This document shows positions 8,503 through 15,915 of a DNA stretch of 25,041 nt, piece after piece; within the stretch, counting starts at the first letter, position 1; every line of letters starts with the position of its first letter. The notes under the pieces are model-generated. The model was not told the DNA's origin and did not search any database. It saw nothing but the letters and a program-made list of their open reading frames with translations. The position numbers and the translations under genes are program-made. Origin of the DNA: Chrysochromulina parva (taxonomy: Eukaryota; Haptophyta; Prymnesiales; Chrysochromulinaceae); assembly GCA_002887195.1 (NCBI GenBank), contig PJAB01000505.1, positions 1-25,041 of the forward strand, read 5' to 3'.

Positions 8503-9468
8503 ATGGCTGCTTTCTTTAGGGCGCTCTCAACTCGCCGCGTTCTGAGTGGTGCGAGCGTCACGGCAGCAGCGACGGCGGTCGGTGCATTTGCACACGCCCA
8601 GGCCGCTCCGAGGCTGTTCTCGACGTGCGAGGAGCATCCTCTGCACGGTGGCGCCGAGGGGCTGCACTGCCTGCTCGTGTCGCTTCCGCTCTCCTACACT
8701 CCGTCAGCATCTGAGAGACATCCCGTGCTGTACGTCCTCGGTGGCGAGCCGTACCTCTTCTCGCTCGTCGCCACCGCGGCTCGCATCGGCAAGTACACAG
8801 CGTCGCTCGAGCAGCGCAGCTGGTATCCCGACTTGATTGTGGTCGGAATTTCGTGCGATGCGGCGGGAGCGACGGCCGTCCCAGAGCTCTGGAATGCGAA
8901 TCGGCAGGTCGCGCTCTCGGTTGTGGCCAGCGCCATCGAGCACGTCGATGCCACCTACCGCACACAACCCTACGCCGGAGGCCGAGCGATCATTGGCCAC
9001 GGTCTCGGCGGCGACGTTTTGGCACGTGCACTCTGCGACGATGCCTTGGAAGGCTTCGAGAGCTACATGATCGGCTCGCCGACTTGCTTGGACACGCGGA
9101 TCACTACTAGCAGCGAGCCGCCTAAGGCCAAGGCGGCGCTCGTGTGTGTCGGAAGCGAGGAGAGGGATGAGGCGCAGCAAGCTGCGAAGCGTTTGCACCG
9201 CACATTGCAGGCGGCCCTCGGCGGCAAGGCGGGTGAGATGCATGCGATGGTCCACGTGGACCGCGATGGACACCAGCGCGTCGAGGAGCTTGAGAGCGCT
9301 CCGGACTCGGGCGCGGCCGCCGTGACGCTCGACGTGATGGTCGGCGAAGGTGCACGGACGGCGCCGTTCGCGTTCGCTGCCCGGGCTGTCGAGTGGCTCG
9401 CGGCGAGGATGGAGAGGGCCAAGATCGAGCGACTCCACCGCCACCTTCCATGGCACGAGTTCAGGTAG
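8503..9468 (+). CDS. Alpha/beta hydrolase of the IroE/COG2819 esterase type, nucleophile Ser replaced by Gly
   Basis: 321 codons from the ATG at 8503. The N-terminus (MAAFFRALSTRRVLSG, then an Ala-rich helix) is Arg-rich, lacks acidic residues and resembles a mitochondrial or plastid presequence. The fold is recognisable in order: RHPVLYVLGGEPY (first core strand), YPDLIVVGISCD, AIEHVDATYRTQP, then RAIIGHGLGGDVLARAL at the nucleophile elbow, FESYMIGSPTCL and a late DGHQRVEE that could supply the catalytic His. In active relatives the elbow reads G-H-S-x-G-G. Here residue 167 is Gly (ggt at 9001-9003), one base from a Ser codon. The sequence otherwise shows no frame damage, so this may be a non-catalytic pseudoenzyme or may use another residue. 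It lies 90 bp upstream of the Trx-like gene on the same strand. Confidence 0.8.
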   Translation: MAAFFRALSTRRVLSGASVTAAATAVGAFAHAQAAPRLFSTCEEHPLHGGAEGLHCLLVSLPLSYTPSASERHPVLYVLGGEPYLFSLVATAARIGKYTASLEQRSWYPDLIVVGISCDAAGATAVPELWNANRQVALSVVASAIEHVDATYRTQPYAGGRAIIGHGLGGDVLARALCDDALEGFESYMIGSPTCLDTRITTSSEPPKAKAALVCVGSEERDEAQQAAKRLHRTLQAALGGKAGEMHAMVHVDRDGHQRVEELESAPDSGAAAVTLDVMVGEGARTAPFAFAARAVEWLAARMERAKIERLHRHLPWHEFR

Positions 9469-9558
9469 GGAAGCGGCACGTACATTGTAGGAAAGAGGGC
9501 GCGCCAAAAAATTGGCGCCGTTTTGGGCGTTGTGGCTCTCGCGGCATCTCATCTCACA
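9469..9558 (+). promoter_or_regulatory. Compact promoter with E2F-like inverted repeat
   Basis: GCGCCAA (9501-9507) and TTGGCGC (9512-9518) form a 7-bp inverted repeat around AAAA, followed by ttttgggcg. The arms match the TTTSSCGC-type core bound by E2F/DP factors. It lies 40-58 bp upstream of the next ATG in a 90-bp gap. Function is inferred from sequence only. Confidence 0.4.
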
Positions 9559-10965
9559 ATGCTGACGCTCGTCACCGTGCTGATGGCCTTCAAGGCTCCG
9601 GACAAAAAGGCGGCGCCGGAACAGAAGGCGAACGGCATGCAGGTGCTCTCGCCCACGAACGCGACGCAGCTCAAGGCCGTCTTCTTCTCAGGCGACCCGT
9701 GGCTGATCCAGTGCGGCTCCAAGGCCGACCTCGCGGCTGCGGCGGCCGGCGACGTCGGGCTCGGAGCGCACGATGTGCTCGAGATCGCGATGCCGGCGCT
9801 TGCAAAGCTTCCAGCAGAGTTGGGCCTGCTCGACTGCGAGAAGAAGCTCCCATCGGGCAAATCGACGCTCGATCGCTTCAAGCTCGACGGCGGTGTCTCG
9901 CCGATGCTCATCTTTGCCGCCAACGGCCTCGCTCCAGTGCAGATCGTGCCGTCGATGCTGGCCAAGTACGGCGGCAGCAGCAACCTGTTCCCGACGCCTC
10001 GCCAGCAGGCCGCCGCGCTCGTCGCCCTCGTCAAGTCGCGCGCGACGCCGCAGGCGTTCACGTTCACGAAGAGCGAGCAGATGCATGCCCACTGCCTCAA
10101 GCGCAAGCACTGCGTGCTGTGGCTGACCGAGGGCGAGCCACAGGGCGAGGCGGCACGCACGCTGGGCACCCTGCTGCGCGAGTACCGCACCGTCGCCTTC
10201 GGCACCGTCAACACCGCGCGCTACCAGTTCTCACTTGCCAAGGCGCTACCTGCCCCTCCGACAAAGCGGACGCCGCAGGTGCTTGCTGTGCGCTCGACGG
10301 CGGCGGAGGGCGACGCGAAGAAGGTGACGCTGGCGGCGAAGGCGTACCGCGGCGAGCCGACGCTCGAGGGGCTTCGAGGTTTCGTCAGTGGGCTCACCGA
10401 TGAGTCGCTCGAGCTGACGCCTTTGACGAAACCTCCCGCCCTCGCGTGGAGGAAGCAGGCCAAGGAGGCGGCCAAGGATGGCAAGGAGGAGGGTGGGGTC
10501 GGAGGCAAGCGCGGCGCGAAGGAGGGCAGCAGCAGCAGCAGCAGCGGCAGCAGCACCAGCAGCACCAGCAGCAGCAAACGCCAGAGCCGCAAGGGCGGTA
10601 AGAGCGGTACAGGCGCTGGCAGCGGCGCAGAGCGTAAGATGAGCTACGAGGAGCGGAAAGCGGCGGAGGCGGCGGCCAGAAAGGCCAAGGCAGCGGCGGC
10701 CAAGGGCGGCGGCCCGGTGGATGAGGTGGAGCGGCGGCGCCGGATGGCTCTCGAGGAGGAAGAACTCCTCCGTTCCATGTTCGACTCCGAAGAGGCAGCT
10801 GGCGAAGAGGAGGCGGACGAGGCGGAGGAGACTGTGAACTTTGATGACGAGGAGGGCGCTCATGACGACGCGCAGGAGGACGAGGGTGCCGACATGGACG
10901 AGGAGAACGAGGACGAGGCCACGATGGAGGTCGAAGACGATGGCTCGGATAAGCAGGAGCTCTGA
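9559..10965 (+). CDS. Thioredoxin-fold-like secretory protein with a charged C-terminal half
   Basis: 468 codons from the ATG at 9559; the frame is open a little upstream but has no earlier ATG. MLTLVTVLMAF is a short hydrophobic N-terminus, possibly a signal peptide. Residues about 30-140 look like a thioredoxin-like fold: LKAVFFSGDPWLIQCGS (first strand), ELGLLDCEKK, and GVSPMLIFAANG (the cis-Pro-like strand). A second such unit may follow (QAFTFTKS ... KHCVLWLTEGE ... YRTVAFGTVN). There is no CxxC active site; Cys occur singly or as CLKRKHC, so oxidoreductase activity is doubtful. It resembles the Trx-like regions of some DnaJ-type proteins, but no J domain is present. From about residue 290 the chain is Lys/Ala, a Ser run coded by AGC repeats, basic helices, then a Glu/Asp tail that could form coiled coil or bind partners. 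Confidence 0.7.
   Translation: MLTLVTVLMAFKAPDKKAAPEQKANGMQVLSPTNATQLKAVFFSGDPWLIQCGSKADLAAAAAGDVGLGAHDVLEIAMPALAKLPAELGLLDCEKKLPSGKSTLDRFKLDGGVSPMLIFAANGLAPVQIVPSMLAKYGGSSNLFPTPRQQAAALVALVKSRATPQAFTFTKSEQMHAHCLKRKHCVLWLTEGEPQGEAARTLGTLLREYRTVAFGTVNTARYQFSLAKALPAPPTKRTPQVLAVRSTAAEGDAKKVTLAAKAYRGEPTLEGLRGFVSGLTDESLELTPLTKPPALAWRKQAKEAAKDGKEEGGVGGKRGAKEGSSSSSSGSSTSSTSSSKRQSRKGGKSGTGAGSGAERKMSYEERKAAEAAARKAKAAAAKGGGPVDEVERRRRMALEEEELLRSMFDSEEAAGEEEADEAEETVNFDDEEGAHDDAQEDEGADMDEENEDEATMEVEDDGSDKQEL
10527..10576 (+). repeat. AGC trinucleotide repeat (poly-Ser)
   Basis: Interrupted (agc)n encodes a Ser run with Gly and Thr interruptions in the Trx-like protein. It is an unstable-type microsatellite kept in frame. 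Confidence 0.85.
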
Positions 10966-11276
10966 TCTCCCTTCTCCGCGCGCGTGCGAGCGAGCGCGGC
11001 GCTGAAGCGTGTGCGCGCGCGCCGCACACGCATCGAACTGCAGTTAGCAGTAGCACCCAACTGAACGGTCGGCTTCGGTTGAAAATCGTAGAAATTTTCT
11101 CAAGGGGAAATGACTGTTGACTCATGCCCAAACCCCAATTGCCCATCTGTGAAAAGGGCTGGCCCTTGCTGGCTGTGATAAGGGGGTCCAGGGGTCCCCG
11201 AGCCAGTTGTAACCGCACACGTATGTTCGGAGCGTCTTGGGTTTCGAGTTATAAACATTGGCTGTGAAACACAACC
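10966..11276 (+). other. Intergenic region with 3' hairpin and TATA-like site
   Basis: CGTGTGCG (11008-11015) pairs with CGCACACG (11023-11030) across a 7-nt loop, 43 bases past the stop codon; it may be a 3' UTR structure. A TTATAAAC at 11249-11256 lies about 20-28 bases before the ATG of the next gene. Nothing else is recognised. Confidence 0.5.
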
Positions 11277-11963
11277 ATGTCACAGTCTCTTGGACGCGTG
11301 ATCCAGTCGGTGGTGACGCACAATCGGCTTCAGGAATGCGAAGTCATGTGGCAGCAGCACCGACATCAGCTGGCGCACGAGCAGGAGCGCGGCGGCGAGG
11401 AGAGCGACTCACGCACCGCTGCAGCTCGCAACACCCTGGCTAGCATTGAGCAGGCTCGGGATGCGGCTGCGGCGCGGAAGCTGGCGGCGCGCAGCGCTGA
11501 GACGCAAGCGGCCGCCGCGTCCTCCAGCAGCGATAGCAGCGATAGCAGCAGCGATAGCGAGCGGCACGGCAAGAAGCGGCGACGGAAGGAAGAGAAGCGG
11601 GAGAAGAAGAGTCGGAAGCGCGGGCACGGAGAGAGGGACAAGAAGCAGCATCGCGAAAAGGAGAAGCGCAAGCGGTCTGGAAAGGAGAAGCACGAGCGCA
11701 ACAGGAAGACGAAACGTCAGCGAGGCGCTTACCAGCCAGCCTCCTTAACGGTCATGGGCGCAGCGTTTTCCGACGATGATGACGACGGCGCACAGCATGA
11801 CGGTGCGATAGTGTTGCCCCCCACCGTGGAGCCTGCAGCCAAGGATACACATCCACCCAGGGTCCTCGTTCCCGCTGCGGTGCAAGGGCCGTCCGCGACG
11901 CCATCCTTATACACTGGGAAGGAAAAGTTCCCGTCGCAGCATCCGTGGTTTGGATATCGGTAA
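11277..11963 (+). CDS. Lys/Glu/Arg-rich, probably nuclear protein of unknown function
   Basis: 228 codons from an ATG. The first 50 residues are ordinary and may be helical (SLGRVIQSVVTHNRLQECEV). A Ser/Asp run follows (SSSSDSSDSSSDSE), then about 60 residues almost entirely Lys, Arg, Glu and His with several bipartite nuclear-localisation-like clusters (KKRRRKEEKREKKSRKR). The C-terminus is uncharged and ends FPSQHPWFGYR, which may be a conserved binding motif. This layout is common among spliceosome- or chromatin-associated proteins, but no specific family is recognised. A TATAAA lies only about 25 bases before the ATG. Confidence 0.65.
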   Translation: MSQSLGRVIQSVVTHNRLQECEVMWQQHRHQLAHEQERGGEESDSRTAAARNTLASIEQARDAAAARKLAARSAETQAAAASSSSDSSDSSSDSERHGKKRRRKEEKREKKSRKRGHGERDKKQHREKEKRKRSGKEKHERNRKTKRQRGAYQPASLTVMGAAFSDDDDDGAQHDGAIVLPPTVEPAAKDTHPPRVLVPAAVQGPSATPSLYTGKEKFPSQHPWFGYR

Positions 11964-12540
11964 CAGCGTAACAATGTTGGGCGCGTCGTGGAACGTTCTG
12001 TACTAAGTGGTATCAGCTGGCCCGTATACCGGGATCAGCGAAGCAATATCGACGAGTTTCGTGGCCCTTCCCGGTCTAGCCTATAAAAATAACGAACGTG
12101 CGTAAAGAGCATGCTGGCGACAATGCTACCGATGGAGAGCTCGGCCAGGGCTCGCGGGAGCGGACACCGAGACAGGTGTAGTCTCCACAGGACGCGTCAC
12201 AGTTGTCCACAGAGCACATTGGATGTAGGACGAGCCTCGAGGATTGTGGTGCGGGCGCAGACTGATGTTACCTCTCTGAGCTTCGAAAGCGCGAGAGGCC
12301 GACGCCCGACGGAGACTCACACGACACAAGGGACACATTGCGCATCGACGCACTAACGACGCACATCTTTGATCGCACATCGACGAGAGTGGATCGAGCA
12401 GTGACGGGTCTGCCAACTCACAGCACCGCGCTTCCCTCTGAAATGGATCCGGGGCGTTGAACTCAGAGCGGCTGTGAATTCACTGCGATGCGCCCCCGAT
12501 CCGCTGGCGGGAAAAGTATTCACCCCCATCGCTTTTGCGC
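11964..12540 (+). other. Intergenic region with TATA box and a doubtful small ORF
   Basis: CTATAAAAAT at 12081-12090 is the best TATA-box match in the window. A small ORF (12111-12356, 81 codons, Arg/Ser/His-rich) starts 21 bases after it but has no recognisable features. It may be 5' leader or a first exon of the membrane-protein gene at 12541. Confidence 0.4.
12081..12090 (+). promoter_or_regulatory. TATA-box-like sequence
   Basis: ctataaaaat is a good match to the TATAWAAR consensus in otherwise GC-rich DNA, upstream of the small membrane-protein gene. The transcription start is unknown. Confidence 0.4.
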
Positions 12541-12966
12541 ATGCCGCTCGCACGTGCCCCGCAGTCGGCAAGTTCCAGGAGACAGCCAGCGGCCGACAGC
12601 TACCTCAGCGGTTCTTTCTCCGTGCATCTCAAGGGCCGCGCGGCGCCTACCGTCTGGAGGTGGCCGGCAGTCTGGGCACTGGTCACGGGCTTCTCCTTGC
12701 AGCTCGTCTTCGGCATATTCTCGTCGCTCATCTCACTCGCAGCGCTTGTGGCCGCCGATCCGAAGCGCTGTCCCGTTGCCCCCGCAGATGGCGCGCTGAG
12801 GCCTTTTTGCATGTGGCTTGTCGGCGTGGTCGGCGCCTGCATAGTGGGCGAGTACTGCACCACCGCGCCCTGGTCCTCCCATAGCTCATGGGTGATGTGG
12901 GGTGGCATCTGTGAGCTGTGGCGACTGAATCGGCTGCTAAACCACTTGCGAGACACCGCGCCCTAG
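12541..12966 (+). CDS. Small membrane protein of unknown function
   Basis: 141 codons from the ATG at 12541. Two hydrophobic segments are visible: about residues 42-66 (VWALVTGFSLQLVFGIFSSL and on through ISLAAL) and about 91-105 (FCMWLVGVVGACIV). A Cys/Pro loop lies between them (DPKRCPVAP), and Trp-rich sequence follows (SSWVMWGGICELWRLNRLL). The N-terminal 30 residues are Arg/Ser/Ala-rich. It could be a complete two-helix protein or the last exon of a larger gene beginning near the TATA box at 12081. No family recognised. Confidence 0.45.
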   Translation: MPLARAPQSASSRRQPAADSYLSGSFSVHLKGRAAPTVWRWPAVWALVTGFSLQLVFGIFSSLISLAALVAADPKRCPVAPADGALRPFCMWLVGVVGACIVGEYCTTAPWSSHSSWVMWGGICELWRLNRLLNHLRDTAP

Positions 12967-13450
12967 GTGCCCAAGCTACTTGGTGCGTCGAAGTCGCTTG
13001 GCTTTGGGAAGGCCTCGTATGGGCTCTTCGCTTACAACTCGATATGAACGTAGGACGCTGATGAAATTGATGAACGAACATGTGCAGTCTTCAGCTTGTA
13101 CTGTCCAACTAGTAAAAAACTTAGCTCCGCTCGCGACGTTACGCTGCAATAGTAACGCTGCAGTTACGCTGTTAATGGATCGATCCCTCCCGGCCACATG
13201 GTACAGGCACACAAACGAGGTGCGGGCTTCGGGCAAGGGCTTCGGGCAGGGGCGGGCGCGTCATACAGTTGTATCGCTATGTATGACGATATGTTTGTAG
13301 CACGGCGGAACCAACATTTTGGGAGGGTGGGATTCCTAATTGCTTGGGCACTCACGTTTTTGCAGCGCAGCCAGAACTACTCCCGAGCACACGTGCGCGC
13401 GCGCCTCTCTCGAGCACACGAGAAGCGCGCGCATTCATCCGCATTCATCA
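12967..13450 (+). other. Intergenic region and DBP5 promoter
   Basis: It contains three imperfect gttacgctg-type repeats at 13138-13174 in an AT-richer patch. The DBP5 frame is open back to about 13340 with no earlier ATG. No TATA box is evident near the DBP5 start. Confidence 0.45.
13138..13174. repeat. Short imperfect repeat, gttacgctgca units
   Basis: gttacgctgca (13138), gtaacgctgca (13152) and gttacgctgtta (13163) are three adjacent near copies. GTAAC and GTTAC arms flank a CTGCAG centre, so the second and third copies also form an imperfect dyad. Confidence 0.6.
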
Positions 13451-14896
13451 ATGTCGACGACGCCTGCCGATGCCGCCGCGACTATGCCGACTGCACTGCC
13501 CGCTGCGCCTGCGGTGACGGCAATCGCTCCCGTCGAAGCTCAATTGGCTGCGGTCACCGAGGGTATGGCCGCTGTGGAGGCCACAGAGGTCGAGGTGGAT
13601 GAGGTCCCCGAGGTGGAGCGCCGCCTGAACGAGAAGGAGGATGACGAGGTGATCGACGGAACGTCGCAGACGGACGCGCTGCACTCGGTGACGATCGCGA
13701 AATTCGACGACCCGAAACTCGGGCTGCCGGAATCGCTGATCAAAGGGCTGTACGAGATGAACTTCACAAAGCCTTCGAAAATCCAGGCCATCTCGCTGCC
13801 CAAGATCTGGGCCAATCGCAATCTGCTCGCGCAGTCGCACAACGGCACGGGCAAGACAGCCTGCTTCGTCCTCGGCATGTTGCGTATCGCCGATGCGAGG
13901 GTGAAGAAGCCGCAGGCGCTCTGCATCTGCCCGACGCGTGAGCTCGCAAAGCAGATCGCGGAGGAGACACACAGGATGGGCAAGTACATGCTGCTGGAGT
14001 CGGGGATGACGGTCAAGTGCATCTTGAAAGAGGAGAGATACGAGAAGGGCGCCACCATGCCCGACCAGATCGTCATCGGCACTCCGGGTAAGATCTGGAC
14101 ACTCATCTCGCTCAGGGTGCTCGACACCGCTGCTATAAAGGTGTTCGTGCTCGACGAGGCGGACGAGATGTTGACGGCGGGGCATGGCGACAACACGAAG
14201 CGCATCCGCAAGGTTATGCCCAAACAGCTGCAGACCCTCTTCTTCTCTGCCACGTGGAAGGAAGAGACTGTCAAGTTTGCGAACTCGCTCAAGGGCAGTG
14301 GCGGCGAGGCGTCGTGGGCCCAAGTGACCATCAAGCGCCAGCATATCTTCAACGACCAGGTGAAGCAGTATTACCTGGAGTGCAACGGCTTTAAGGAGAA
14401 GGAAGAAAGGCTCGGCGAGCTCCTCTCCCTGATCGACGCGGGACAGATCATCGTCTTCGTGAACACGCGTGACTCCGTCGAAAGCCTCACGAGGAGGCTC
14501 ACGGCGGATGGGCACAGCGTCTCGTCGATACACGGGAAGATGGAGGAGAGGGCTCGTGACAAGGCGCTCAAGGACTTCCACGACGCCGCCTCGAAAATCC
14601 TGATCGCGACCAACGTCCTCTCACGCGGCATCGACGTGCCCGCCGTGACCCTGGTCGTCCAATACGATATGCCGGTCATGCATGGTGGCATGTACGACCC
14701 AGAGACCTTTCTGCATCGCGTGGGGCGTACCGGTCGTTTCGGGCGCAAGGGGGTCGCACTCAACTTGATCGAGAACAAAAAGGAGTTGAGGGTGCTCAAC
14801 GATATTCAAGACTACTACGAGCGCAAAGCGCAAATCCAGGAAATCCCGCCCACGACCGATCCGGAGGCGATGCTGGCGCTGCTCACCGTCAAGTGA
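13451..14896 (+). CDS. DBP5: DEAD-box ATP-dependent RNA helicase DBP5/DDX19, nuclear mRNA export
   Basis: 481 codons without an intron, the usual length for this orthologue group (yeast Dbp5 482, human DDX19 about 479). It remodels mRNPs at the cytoplasmic face of the nuclear pore to drive mRNA export. Motifs in order: Q motif NFTKPSKIQ (about residue 103), motif I AQSHNGTGKT (127-136), Ia PTRELA, Ib GTPGK, motif II DEAD (235-238), motif III SAT (266-268), IV IIVFVNTR, V TNVLSRGIDVP, VI HRVGRTGRFGR (422-432). The family-specific segments FDDPKLGLPESLIKGLYEMN and DMPVMHGGMYDPETFLHRVG support Dbp5 over other DEAD-box groups. The N-terminal 80 residues are Ala/Glu-rich and variable, as usual. 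The start is the first in-frame ATG, and no catalytic residue is missing. Confidence 0.97.
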   Translation: MSTTPADAAATMPTALPAAPAVTAIAPVEAQLAAVTEGMAAVEATEVEVDEVPEVERRLNEKEDDEVIDGTSQTDALHSVTIAKFDDPKLGLPESLIKGLYEMNFTKPSKIQAISLPKIWANRNLLAQSHNGTGKTACFVLGMLRIADARVKKPQALCICPTRELAKQIAEETHRMGKYMLLESGMTVKCILKEERYEKGATMPDQIVIGTPGKIWTLISLRVLDTAAIKVFVLDEADEMLTAGHGDNTKRIRKVMPKQLQTLFFSATWKEETVKFANSLKGSGGEASWAQVTIKRQHIFNDQVKQYYLECNGFKEKEERLGELLSLIDAGQIIVFVNTRDSVESLTRRLTADGHSVSSIHGKMEERARDKALKDFHDAASKILIATNVLSRGIDVPAVTLVVQYDMPVMHGGMYDPETFLHRVGRTGRFGRKGVALNLIENKKELRVLNDIQDYYERKAQIQEIPPTTDPEAMLALLTVK

Positions 14897-15243
14897 GCGC
14901 TCGCCAAAGAGCAAAGGAGCGAGAGAGAGCGCCGCGGGGGGAGAGCCGGTCTGCAGCGCTGAGGGCAGGCGAGAGGCCACATGTGGAGGCCACAAGAGGG
15001 ACGAACCACCAAGTTGTATTTTGTATTCTTGTTTCGTGTGTGTGACATGTGTGTGAAGGCATCGTCGTCGGTGTGTATGCGCCCGGGTCCGGAGGGGGCG
15101 GCGAGACGGGGGGCGCCCGAGGGATTCTTGTTGCTTCTTTGCGAAGCGGTGCGTGTTGATCGTGCATCGCGTCGAGTTGACCACACCGGAGGCGTAAGTG
15201 CTAAGTGGCGTTGAGGTAGTGGCCCCTAAGGCCCCCGGTTCAT

Positions 15244-15312
15244 TTTACGCATTACGGATCGTACCGGTATCGCGTCGCCGTCGGTCCGTTTACGCATTGG
15301 CATTACGGTCCG
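15244..15312. repeat. Degenerate tttacgcatt/attacgg repeat
   Basis: tttacgcattacggatc (15244) and tttacgcattggcattacggtc (about 15289) are diverged direct repeats, with a taccggta palindrome between them. Confidence 0.5.
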
Positions 15313-15580
15313 TGCGACCCTCCGGGCCCGGCCCGGACGCGACGCCGACACCGGGCTTACGCCGGGTATGCATCCTTTATCGTTAAACGAAACGTTACCG
15401 CATAGTTACCGGTTAGTCGAGTCCTTACGCGACTACTAAAGAGAAATACCGGGTCCTCGTGGCTCCGGCCCCGGCCCGCCCGCGGTCACGGTGGACGGTC
15501 GCGCACGAGCAGACCGAACGCCCCCGCCCGCCCCGGCAGTCCGCGTACGACGCTCCTCTCGGAGCGCTACACACGTCACA

Positions 15581-15598
15581 GCTCTCGCCTGCGAGAGC
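15581..15598. repeat. Perfect 8-bp-stem inverted repeat
   Basis: GCTCTCGC CT GCGAGAGC is a perfect inverted repeat with a 2-nt centre. A second one, AGCTCGC accc GCGAGCT, lies at 15653-15670. They may form cruciforms or RNA hairpins; function unknown. Confidence 0.7.
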
Positions 15599-15915
15599 GC
15601 ACCAAATTCGGCTTCGCTCTCGCCGCGTCGCCGGGACCGATCATTGCCTTGTAGCTCGCACCCGCGAGCTCGCACCTGACCTCGCTCGGACCACACAACT
15701 CGCCGCTCTGGCTGTGAACTATGGCTGTGAACTCTTACCACCGCAGTATGACACCGCTGGCAAATGGGGTCGGCTCGACCTATCTAAAGCGCTGCGCGCG
15801 ATCCGCTTGCCTACTGTACCTGTGACGGCGTATCTACCTCGGTCAGCTGGCACTCCGTTATGGAACCTCGTCCATGGCCGCCAGCGCAGCTGCCTGCTGG
15901 CCCAGCACGCCCCAA

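Larger units (their letters stand above)
14897..15915. other. Gene-free kilobase between convergent genes
   Basis: It holds the 3' region of DBP5, including a TG-rich stretch near 15035, and a central section rich in acgcattacgg, taccgg and gttacc words (about 15240-15430). Two small perfect hairpins lie at 15581-15598 and 15653-15670. ORFs here show no protein-like composition. It could be remnant repetitive DNA. No transposase or tRNA is seen. Confidence 0.5.

Noticed and set aside
8704..9552. Minus-strand frame opposite the hydrolase gene (282 codons)
   Set aside because: Shadow frame; the plus strand shows the ordered alpha/beta hydrolase motifs.
13448..14581. Long minus-strand open frame opposite DBP5 (377 codons)
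   Set aside because: It is an antisense shadow: Arg/Leu/His/Asp-rich, no family, and the plus strand is an unambiguous helicase.
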